DNA of 5,404 bases from Candidatus Hydrogenedentota bacterium. GTDB lineage: Bacteria > Hydrogenedentota > Hydrogenedentia > Hydrogenedentales > JAEUWI01. A program made the translations under genes and the position numbers. The first letter of the stretch is position 1. Each line of letters starts with the position of its first letter. Shown here in pieces: positions 1 to 5,002 of this stretch. Where the stretch lies: positions 1 to 5,404 of the forward strand of contig JAUIKJ010000225.1 of assembly GCA_030430835.1 (NCBI GenBank). The letters run 5' to 3'. Under the pieces are notes generated by a model. That model had not been told where the DNA came from. It saw nothing but the letters and a program-made list of their open reading frames with translations, and did no database searches.

Positions 1-386
1 TCATCAATGTCTCCTCGACCTCCGGGCTCCACGGCAACGCGGGGCAGGCCAACTACAGCACGGCCAAGCTCGGCGTGGTCGGACTGACCAAGACGGTGGC
101 CAAGGAATGGGGCGCGTTTGGCATTCGCTGCAACGCGGTCGCCTTCGGTTATATCGAGACCCGCCTGACCCAGAGCAAGGACAGCGCCGAGCAGATCGAG
201 GTCGACGGCGAGACGATCCAACTGGGTATTCCGGAGCATCTGCGCAGCATGGCGACCATGGTCATTCCGATGGGGCGGACGGGCACGGGGGATGAAGCGG
301 CCGGCAGTATCCTCATGCTGGCCTCGCCGCACGCGGGATACATCAGCGGGCATGTGCTGGAGGTGACCGGCGGGATGGGGATTTAG
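1..386 (+). CDS. SDR family NAD(P)-dependent oxidoreductase, FabG-like (5' end outside window)
   Basis: This is the C-terminal 127 residues of a classical short-chain dehydrogenase/reductase; the reading frame is open from base 3 to the TAG at 384-386. The start and the Rossmann GxxxGxG motif lie outside the window. Visible in order are the catalytic serine in INVSSTSG (visible residue 5), then YSTAK with Tyr18 and Lys22; the Ser-to-Tyr spacing of 13 and YxxxK match FabG. It ends in GHVLEVTGGMGI, the usual SDR C-terminal strand. Two details place it in a FabG-like subgroup rather than FabG itself: NAVAFGYIETRLT has AFG where APG is usual, and an insert around VDGETIQLGIPEH follows. Family members reduce a keto group or oxidise an alcohol with NAD(P)(H) in the cytoplasm; the substrate cannot be read from sequence. 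A GTG at base 75 is internal to the domain and is not the start. Confidence 0.93.
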   Translation, partial: INVSSTSGLHGNAGQANYSTAKLGVVGLTKTVAKEWGAFGIRCNAVAFGYIETRLTQSKDSAEQIEVDGETIQLGIPEHLRSMATMVIPMGRTGTGDEAAGSILMLASPHAGYISGHVLEVTGGMGI

Positions 387-494
387 GAAGTGCAAGGGCG
401 CTATCGCGGGGTCTTCAAGGGAGCGCGCGGGCGTTTACAATCCAAGTACTGGCAGGGAGTGCCGCAAATTCTCCCGACCCGTTGACGCAGTCTA

Positions 495-509
495 GGCCTC
501 GGGGAGGCC
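495..509 (-). terminator. Possible weak terminator hairpin after the PerR-like gene
   Basis: A perfect 6-bp stem, GGCCTC/GAGGCC with a 3-base loop, begins 4 bases beyond the stop codon of the minus-strand regulator gene. No T-tract follows in either direction, so this is at best a weak or Rho-assisted stop. It lies in the 126-bp convergent gap (387-512) after the SDR gene, in which nothing else convincing was seen. Confidence 0.25.
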
Positions 510-512
510 GGG

Positions 513-929
513 CTACGAGGGCTGGCTACACGTTGGACACAGGCCGCGGAAGATGACCTGGGCTTCGTCGACGATGTAGCCGGGGCCGGGCAAGTTGGCG
601 TCGAGGCAAGGCTTGCTTCCAACGGCACAGGGTACGTCCGTAATCTCACCACATTGGCGACAGACGAAGTGGTGATGCCATTCGTCCGCGGCTTCGTAGA
701 GGGCACGGCCGGGGCCGGCGTCGGTGAGCATGATGAGACCGTGTTGTGAAAGCACGCGCAACACGTTGAAGACGGAAGCGCGGGAAAGCTTCTCCCCGCG
801 CTTCCGGAGTGCGCTCATCAACTCGTCGGCGGAGCGGTGACCGCCAAGCGAGTGGAGTGCCTCGTAGACCGCGCGCCGCGGTTGGGTGACGCGCAGGCCT
901 GCGCTGCGTATCCGTTCGGTGGTGCTCAC
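513..929 (-). CDS. perR: Fur-family transcriptional regulator, PerR-like
   Basis: A 138-residue metal-dependent DNA-binding repressor, normal length for Fur/PerR. An N-terminal winged helix covers residues about 1-75 (GLRVTQPRRAVYEAL, then SRASVFNVLRVLSQHGLI). The C-terminal dimerisation domain carries two CxxC pairs (C90/C93 and C131/C134) for the structural zinc. Regulatory metal ligands inferred by alignment to Bacillus subtilis PerR are H31, E79, H85, H87 and D98. Asp at the position of PerR D104 is the residue linked to peroxide sensing, while position 85 is Glu, as in Fur, so PerR-like is favoured but not certain. I chose GTG at 929-927 because it overlaps the dps stop as GTGA and gives the usual short N-terminus; GTG at 953 would add eight residues inside dps. 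Co-transcription with dps fits a peroxide-stress regulator, and the two operators upstream of dps suggest autoregulation. A plain Fur or another Fur-family member remains possible. Confidence 0.88.
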   Translation of the reverse strand: MSTTERIRSAGLRVTQPRRAVYEALHSLGGHRSADELMSALRKRGEKLSRASVFNVLRVLSQHGLIMLTDAGPGRALYEAADEWHHHFVCRQCGEITDVPCAVGSKPCLDANLPGPGYIVDEAQVIFRGLCPTCSQPS

Positions 930-1393
930 GACGCCTGCGCGCGGAACATCCACGCCTGCTTCTCAAGGTACTGGGTCAAGGCGACGAGTATGTCTTCCGT
1001 TGGCGGGTCCTGTTCACCCACGTACTCCAGTTGCTTGCGTACCTCGGCGGCTACCGTGGCGAGACGGTCGCGGATCAGCGAGGCCGCCTCGGCCGAACCC
1101 ACCGCGCCCGCGGGGAAGGGCTCCAGGTGGGACGCCCGCTTAATGGTGTCGAGGCGTCCGTCGGGAACGTGATTCAGCGCGAGTACGCGCTCGGCAATCT
1201 CGTCGGCCTGTTCCATCAGGCCGGTGCTGAGTTCATCAAACATCTGGTGCAGGGCATGGAACTGTGGTCCAGTCACGGCCCAGTGGGCCTGGCGCGCCTG
1301 CAGCGCGAGGTCGAGCACATCCACCAATACGGTGTTTACAGCGTCGGCAACGGGTACGTGTACGTCCTGATTCGGCATCGTCGAGGTGTTCAT
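926..1393 (-). CDS. dps: Dps-family ferritin-like DNA-binding/iron-storage protein
   Basis: 155 residues, typical of Dps. Members form dodecameric cages that oxidise Fe(II), usually with hydrogen peroxide, and store the ferric core; this removes Fenton reactants and in some species coats DNA. The inter-subunit ferroxidase ligands are all present with the E. coli spacing: H37, H49, D53, D64 and E68, in QAHWAVTGPQFHALHQMFDE followed by QADEIAERV. The N-terminus is short and not lysine-rich, so DNA binding cannot be assumed. The frame stays open upstream to 1564, but ATG at 1393-1391 is the start: it follows AAAGGAG at a 6-base spacing and matches the family N-terminus, and the predicted transcription start near 1415 excludes a longer form. 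The stop overlaps the PerR-like gene by four bases, so the two are probably translationally coupled. Confidence 0.95.
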   Translation of the reverse strand: MNTSTMPNQDVHVPVADAVNTVLVDVLDLALQARQAHWAVTGPQFHALHQMFDELSTGLMEQADEIAERVLALNHVPDGRLDTIKRASHLEPFPAGAVGSAEAASLIRDRLATVAAEVRKQLEYVGEQDPPTEDILVALTQYLEKQAWMFRAQAS

Positions 1394-1399
1394 GGCAGT

Positions 1400-1406
1400 C
1401 TCCTTT
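1400..1406 (-). promoter_or_regulatory. Ribosome binding site of dps
   Basis: Reads AAAGGAG on the minus strand, six bases before the ATG at 1393. It settles the dps start against the much longer upstream extension of the same frame. Confidence 0.8.
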
Positions 1407-1408
1407 CG

Positions 1409-1423
1409 TTGGACTATGTCTAA
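1409..1423. promoter_or_regulatory. Candidate PerR/Fur-type operator, box 2 (over -10/transcription start)
   Basis: TTGGACTATGTCTAA on the + strand is a 7-1-7 inverted repeat with 5 of 7 pairs matched around the centre at 1416. It matches box 1 at 11 of 15 positions (shared pattern TT.GAC..TGTC.AA). It overlaps two bases of the -10 and covers the predicted start site near 1415, a repressing position. The 7-1-7 layout is the established geometry for Fur/PerR-family sites; the bases differ from the B. subtilis PerR box. Confidence 0.55.
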
Positions 1424-1450
1424 TATACCATCGAGTTTAGACATTGTCAA
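1422..1450 (-). promoter_or_regulatory. Sigma70-type promoter of the dps-perR operon
   Basis: On the minus strand, -35 TTGACA (1450-1445) and -10 TATATT (1427-1422) are separated by exactly 17 bases. The predicted start is near 1415, giving a leader of about 22 bases before the dps ATG. This is an AT-rich island in GC-rich sequence and is close to the consensus for the housekeeping sigma factor. Confidence 0.8.
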
Positions 1451-1451
1451 A
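1437..1451. promoter_or_regulatory. Candidate PerR/Fur-type operator, box 1 (over -35)
   Basis: TTAGACATTGTCAAA on the + strand is a 7-1-7 inverted repeat with 6 of 7 pairs matched around the centre at 1444. It fully covers the -35 of the dps promoter. Its centre is 28 bp from that of box 2. The facing halves of the two boxes also form a perfect 8-bp inverted repeat, ATGTCTAA (1416-1423) and TTAGACAT (1437-1444), spanning the -10 and spacer. Two boxes bracketing one promoter in the operon of a Fur-family gene suggest autorepression. Confidence 0.6.
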
Positions 1452-1537
1452 TTTAAGGGTTTCGCGCGAATCCATTGTAGATGGGAGGTATCTTCGGGCC
1501 GCACGGACAGCAGAACGACCGTACGGCTTTTCGTATC

Positions 1538-1567
1538 TTGATTACTGCATTTTTCACATGCCATTAT
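1538..1567 (+). promoter_or_regulatory. Possible promoter of the TIR-csgG-like cluster
   Basis: TTGATT (1538-1543) and CATTAT (1562-1567) are separated by 18 bases in the divergent intergenic region (1394-1634). This would start transcription near 1574 and leave a leader of about 60 bases. The hexamers are only moderate matches, but this is the most AT-rich stretch upstream of the gene on this strand. Confidence 0.3.
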
Positions 1568-1634
1568 GGGGAAAGTGCGCTAGGGTTGCAGCTAGATATC
1601 TTCCAGGTCTTCTCCCCAACCGAGGTAAGATACC

Positions 1635-2849
1635 GTGGCATATGACGTATTTGTGAGCTATGCGTTCGAGAACAAGCCGGTGGCGGACACGATTGTCCAC
1701 CGGCTCGAGGCGGTGGGTATCCGTTGCTGGTATGCACCGCGGGACCCCTCGCCTGGTGCCAACTACGCCTCCGAGATCGTGAACGCCTTGGTCAATTCCC
1801 GCGTGATGGTACTTGTACTTAGTGCCTATGCGAACGAGTCGCGGCACGTGCGGAACGAAGTCGAGCATGCCGTGCAGGCGGGCATCACCGTGATTCCGAT
1901 GCGAATCGAAGACGTACTGCCCTCGCCGGACATCGGGTTGCACATCAGCAGCGTGCACTGGCTCAATGCACTCACCCTGCCGCTTGAGCAGCACGTCGAT
2001 GAATTGCTGGGCGTGGTGTTGCGCATCTGCGACATTGACTTGCGGACCCGCACCAAGCCTGCGCCGCCGCCGCGCACGGAGCGGCCCACGGCGCCACCGC
2101 CGCAGGAACCGGACCCGGTCGCACCCGATCCGCATTCGGAACCAGAAACCGGCGCGGAGCGTCGCGCGTCGCATGCGATGCCCGGAACACAACGGGGTCC
2201 CGAGACGACGACGCCTGGCGTGTCGCCCCCGAGGATCGAATCGGTAATTGGCTTGACGATCGAGCACGAATTGCCGGGTCACGACGATTTCACGGCCGAA
2301 GACCTGGCCGCACACCACGACGCGCCGCCGGAGGTCGAGCAAACCCGTGCAGACCCGGCTAGCGAAGTGACTGCGCCAAACGCGGCGCGTGGTGTCAACA
2401 CCAGCTCCAAAGCCGCTTTTATCGGTGCGGCCGCCGCCGCGTGTGTGTTTCTGGTGCTGGGCGTGGCGTGGGCGGTGTGGCCGCGGGGCGTGTCGGCGGG
2501 GACGCCCGAGGCGGCGCTGGACAGCTTCTGCGCCGCATGGGTCGAGGGTGACTACGGGACCATGTATGGGCTGCTGTCGCAGCAGGCGCAGCGACAGATG
2601 GAAGCCGCCAAGTGGGAGGGCAAGATGGCGCAGCAGGCGACGTTGCTGGGCTTGCCGGTGGCCTATCGCCTGGACGGACCGGTACAGAACAACGGCGATC
2701 TCTCGCTCTGGAACATCTGGTTGACGCACGAGAAGTCGAGTGTGGGCGAGCTGCGCAAACAGCTGTGGTTGATACGCGAAGCCGAGGGCTACCGGCTTCG
2801 TGAGGGACCGGAGCGCTTTCCCCCCAAGCGGCTGGGAAGTGACTGGTAG
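1635..2849 (+). CDS. Membrane-anchored TIR-domain protein with predicted extracytoplasmic C-terminal domain
   Basis: 404 residues. Residues 2-130 form a bacterial TIR domain: YDVFVSYA at the start, RCWYAPRDPSPGANYASEI around 30-48, SRVMVLVLS at 55-63, VIPMRIEDV at 86-94, then HWLNALTLPLEQH. TIR domains either mediate protein contacts or cleave NAD+; Glu47 lies where the catalytic glutamate is expected, but the alignment there is loose. Residues 137-258 are a Pro/acid-rich, low-complexity linker. Residues 260-282 form one strongly hydrophobic transmembrane helix. Residues 290-404 (TPEAALDSFCAAWVEGDYG onward) resemble small NTF2-like/cystatin-like domains; that fold is my guess. The predicted topology is TIR in the cytoplasm and C-terminus outside, since there is no N-terminal signal. 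GTG at 1635 is the only possible start before an in-frame TAA, and GAGGT at 1622-1626 lies eight bases upstream. It is probably the first gene of an operon with the two CsgG-like genes. A role in defence or envelope-stress signalling is inference. Confidence 0.85.
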   Translation: MAYDVFVSYAFENKPVADTIVHRLEAVGIRCWYAPRDPSPGANYASEIVNALVNSRVMVLVLSAYANESRHVRNEVEHAVQAGITVIPMRIEDVLPSPDIGLHISSVHWLNALTLPLEQHVDELLGVVLRICDIDLRTRTKPAPPPRTERPTAPPPQEPDPVAPDPHSEPETGAERRASHAMPGTQRGPETTTPGVSPPRIESVIGLTIEHELPGHDDFTAEDLAAHHDAPPEVEQTRADPASEVTAPNAARGVNTSSKAAFIGAAAAACVFLVLGVAWAVWPRGVSAGTPEAALDSFCAAWVEGDYGTMYGLLSQQAQRQMEAAKWEGKMAQQATLLGLPVAYRLDGPVQNNGDLSLWNIWLTHEKSSVGELRKQLWLIREAEGYRLREGPERFPPKRLGSDW

Positions 2850-2871
2850 GGCTGGGGCAAAACGAATCTCC

Positions 2872-2881
2872 AGGAAGGAGG
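2872..2881 (+). promoter_or_regulatory. Ribosome binding site of the first csgG-like gene
   Basis: AGGAAGGAGG is an almost perfect Shine-Dalgarno sequence. It abuts the ATG at 2882 directly, leaving no spacing, but sits nine bases before the in-frame ATG at 2891. The start is therefore placed at 2891. Confidence 0.75.
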
Positions 2882-2890
2882 ATGCACCCG

Positions 2891-3763
2891 ATGAGAGTCT
2901 TGGGCGCGGTGGGCGTCGTGTTGATGTGCGGTGTTGCCGCTTCGGCCGAACTGGCCACCATCGGCATTGGCAATTTTAAGAACAAGGCCGGCGTCGATCC
3001 AGAGGTGGCCGCCGTACTGGCGGACATGATCACGACGCGGCTTACGCAGTCGAACAAGTTCAACGTGCTCGAGCGCACGCAACTCGGGGACCTCTTCGAC
3101 GAGCAGAGCCTTGGTGCCAGCGGCGCGGTGGACCCCGCGTCGGCGGCGTCCATAGGCCGGCTAAAGGGGGCAGACTACCTCCTGATTGGCGTGGTGACGG
3201 AAGCCGGCACCTCCCGCCGGGACACCGTGCACCCCGCCGGCAAGATCTCGACGGTCTCCGCGGCGTTGGCCATCGACATTCGCTTCACCGACAGCACCAC
3301 CGGCACGACCGAAGTTGCGGACACCTACCGCGTATCGCGATCGCAGACGGCGGTGGCGAGCCATCGCGGCGGCTTTTCCCTGACCTATGGCATCGGCCAG
3401 GACATGGGGCGCGAGGCGGTGGACAAGATCTGCCGCCAGATATTCGATCGTGTGCTTCCGCCGAAGGTGGCGATGGTTGAAGGCGCTAAGGTGTACCTGA
3501 ACTACGGCGACGTGTATTTCGCGCCCGGCGAGACCTACGAGGTGCAGGCGAAGGGCAAGGCCATCGTCGACCCGGACACCGGCAAGGTCATCGGTTACAG
3601 CGATGGGCCGGGCGGCGGCAAGGTCCGCATCAGCAGCGTGAATGCAAACACGGCCGAAGGCGAGATCATCGACGGCACGGCGGCGGTGGGGGACAAACTG
3701 GTGCGTGTCAGTGCCGCGCCTTCGAAGACCGTGAAACGCGAGAAACCCAATCCCTTTCGATAA
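2891..3763 (+). CDS. Exported CsgG-like protein with FlgT-like C-terminal domain (paralogue 1)
   Basis: 290 residues. A Sec signal peptide (residues 1-19, MRVLGAVGVVLMCGVAASA, cleaved before Glu20) leads to a CsgG/HfaB-type domain at about 20-188: ATIGIGNFKNKAG, a helix with TTRLTQSNKFNVLER, the motif LGDLFDEQSLGASGAVD at 65-81, then GADYLLIGVVTEAG. Residues about 192-270 look like the SH3-like C-terminal domain of FlgT-type proteins: VEGAKVYLNYGD, then VDPDTGKVIG and DGTAAVGDKLVRV. CsgG itself is an outer-membrane lipoprotein pore for curli export; this protein has no lipobox cysteine and no curli genes nearby, so a soluble periplasmic role is more likely. The signal peptide Cys13 is preceded by VLM, not a lipobox. 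The gene lies 41 bp after the TIR gene and 22 bp before its paralogue. Its precise function is unknown. Confidence 0.85.
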   Translation: MRVLGAVGVVLMCGVAASAELATIGIGNFKNKAGVDPEVAAVLADMITTRLTQSNKFNVLERTQLGDLFDEQSLGASGAVDPASAASIGRLKGADYLLIGVVTEAGTSRRDTVHPAGKISTVSAALAIDIRFTDSTTGTTEVADTYRVSRSQTAVASHRGGFSLTYGIGQDMGREAVDKICRQIFDRVLPPKVAMVEGAKVYLNYGDVYFAPGETYEVQAKGKAIVDPDTGKVIGYSDGPGGGKVRISSVNANTAEGEIIDGTAAVGDKLVRVSAAPSKTVKREKPNPFR

Positions 3764-3785
3764 CCCAACTTAGAGGAAGCACTAC

Positions 3786-4754
3786 ATGCGTTTGAGAATT
3801 CTGTCCATAGCGGCATTGACCTTGCTGATGACGGCATCGGCAACGGCGGAGAAGGCGGGGGTATCGGTATTGCCCTTCGTCAACAAGACCTCCACGAGCG
3901 ACAATCTGGCCTCGGCCCTGTCGACCATGATGACGACGGCCTTGGAGCGGCACTGCAAGCGCTTCAACCTGGTAAACCGCGAGAACCTGGGCGACATCTT
4001 TGACGAGCAGAGTCTGGGTGCGAGCGGTGCGGTGGATTCGCGGACCGCGGCGCGCATCGGCGAGTTGACCGGCGCGGACTACATTCTCTTCGGGACTATC
4101 ACGGAAGCGGGCGCATCGGAGAGCGGTTTCGGGCTGCCCGGCGGTGGATTCAAGATCCGGAATAATCGCGTTGTTATCGCGGTCGACGTGCACTTCGTTG
4201 ACTCGACCACGGGCGAGGTCGTATTCGCGGAGACCTTCCGTGATGAAGAGAAGACTTCGGACGTGGGCTACCTGAACATGGAGTTTGACGGCGATGAGTC
4301 GACCGTGGGGGAGGCGGGCCGCCGAATCATCGACAGCATCGCGCGCAAGTGTATGTTGACGGTCAATCCGCCGGAAGTGATTCGTGTGGACGGGACCACG
4401 GTGTATACGGATTGTGGCGACGCGGTTTTCAGCGTGGGCGACATCTGGGAGATTGTTGTCGAGGGTGAGGAACTTCGAAACTCCGCGGGCGACGTGCTCG
4501 GCCATGTGCCGATTCGCACGGGCGAGGTGCTTGTGACGACCGTAGACTCCCAGTTTTCCGTGGGCCAGGTGCGGTCGGGCACCGTAAATGTAGGTTCCCG
4601 CATGCAGCCGATGTCCACGATGGTTGCCTCGGTCGATTCGGGCGATTCGAAGAAGAGTAAGGATAGTGGGCGCTGGAGTCGCTTCAAGCGCAAGATCAAG
4701 CGGGATAAGTCCCCAGACACCGCACCCCCGGAATCCGAGACGGCGACCGAATAG
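3786..4754 (+). CDS. Exported CsgG-like protein with FlgT-like C-terminal domain and basic tail (paralogue 2)
   Basis: 322 residues. The signal peptide is residues 1-21, cleaved after ATA and before Glu22, with no lipobox. A CsgG-like domain at about 23-193 includes GVSVLPFVNKT, FNLVNRENLGDIF, the motif at 68-84 (16 of 17 residues identical to paralogue 1) and GADYILFGTITEAG. A FlgT-like second domain at about 195-275 follows (NPPEVIRVDGTTVYTDCGD, then NVGSRMQP). It differs from paralogue 1 in three mature-chain cysteines (C57, C189, C210) and an extra C-terminal tail with a cationic cluster, RWSRFKRKIKRDK at 296-308, then an acidic Pro/Glu/Thr end. GAGGAAG at 3773-3779 supports the ATG at 3786. 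The pair arose by tandem duplication; many synonymous differences show it is old. It is the last gene of the apparent operon and is followed by a terminator. It is probably periplasmic, with function unknown. Confidence 0.85.
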   Translation: MRLRILSIAALTLLMTASATAEKAGVSVLPFVNKTSTSDNLASALSTMMTTALERHCKRFNLVNRENLGDIFDEQSLGASGAVDSRTAARIGELTGADYILFGTITEAGASESGFGLPGGGFKIRNNRVVIAVDVHFVDSTTGEVVFAETFRDEEKTSDVGYLNMEFDGDESTVGEAGRRIIDSIARKCMLTVNPPEVIRVDGTTVYTDCGDAVFSVGDIWEIVVEGEELRNSAGDVLGHVPIRTGEVLVTTVDSQFSVGQVRSGTVNVGSRMQPMSTMVASVDSGDSKKSKDSGRWSRFKRKIKRDKSPDTAPPESETATE

Positions 4755-4816
4755 TTCAAGCCGGAGCCCGGAGTGTCTGTGAGTTCATAAGCGATTGACA
4801 ATAAGTGACTTAGGGT

Positions 4817-4853
4817 GTTGCAGTCCGCGCAGTTTGCGGGCTGCAACTTATTT
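4817..4853 (+). terminator. Terminator of the TIR-csgG-like operon
   Basis: A 12-bp stem with one T.G wobble pairs 4817-4828 (GTTGCAGTCCGC) with 4836-4847 (GCGGGCTGCAAC) around a 7-base loop, then TTATTT. It begins 62 bases after the stop of the second csgG-like gene. A flanking repeat, AATAAGT (4800-4806) and ACTTATT (4846-4852), can pair as an outer or competing stem. Confidence 0.7.
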
Positions 4854-4948
4854 CCGCGGGCCGTGTCAACCCCTGGGGTGGGGTGTCCGTTCTATTGGCA
4901 GACACACAGTCACTGAACAGACTGCCTCAGAACAGTGTTCCTCCCTCC
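4854..4948. other. Non-coding interval with short inverted repeats between two terminators
   Basis: No credible gene was found here. Small symmetric elements are visible: ACCCCTGGGGT (4869-4879), GTGTC (4883-4887) facing GACAC (4901-4905), GAACA-G-TGTTC (4930-4940), and GAACAG repeated at 4915 and 4930. Together with the flanking hairpins they could fold as RNA, but stems of five pairs are common by chance. Confidence 0.3.
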
Positions 4949-4992
4949 GTGCGGGCCGGTTCCTCCCCTCCACCGGCTCGCACCCTTTTTTT
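4949..4992 (+). terminator. Strong rightward Rho-independent terminator
   Basis: GTGCGGGCCGGT (4949-4960) pairs with ACCGGCTCGCAC (4972-4983) over 12 bp with one G.T wobble and an 11-base C-rich loop. CC and seven T residues (4986-4992) follow. The T-tract lies only on the + strand side, so it stops rightward transcription just before the convergent deacetylase gene. It is stronger than the terminator 100 bases upstream. Confidence 0.8.
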
Positions 4993-5002
4993 GCCCGTGT
5001 GG

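Noticed and set aside
387..512. TTTACA at 434-439 as a -35 and GGCA/TGCC as a hairpin in the convergent gap
   Set aside because: There is no -10 partner, the stem is only four pairs, and no gene lies downstream on that strand.
1444..1656. A 70-codon open frame between dps and the TIR gene
   Set aside because: It begins with TTG inside the operator box, has no ribosome binding site, overlaps the TIR start and shows no family features.
1554..2729. A 391-codon open frame antisense to the TIR gene
   Set aside because: Arg/His-rich composition typical of an antisense shadow in GC-rich coding DNA; no recognisable domain, and the opposite strand carries a clear TIR protein.
1635..2849. Thoeris, CBASS or TIR-STING defence system
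   Set aside because: No SIR2-like/SLOG ThsA partner, cyclase, STING domain or Argonaute is encoded nearby; the outside domain and CsgG-like neighbours do not match these systems.
3708..4505. A 265-codon open frame antisense to the second csgG-like gene
   Set aside because: It mirrors the codon structure of a well-supported gene, has no motif, and overlaps both csgG-like genes.
2891..4754. Curli biogenesis operon
   Set aside because: Only CsgG-like domains are present; there is no curlin repeat protein, CsgE or CsgF, and both proteins lack the lipobox of the secretion pore.
4795..4823. TTGACA at 4795-4800 as a promoter for a small RNA
   Set aside because: No acceptable -10 lies 16-18 bases downstream; that position falls in the terminator stem.
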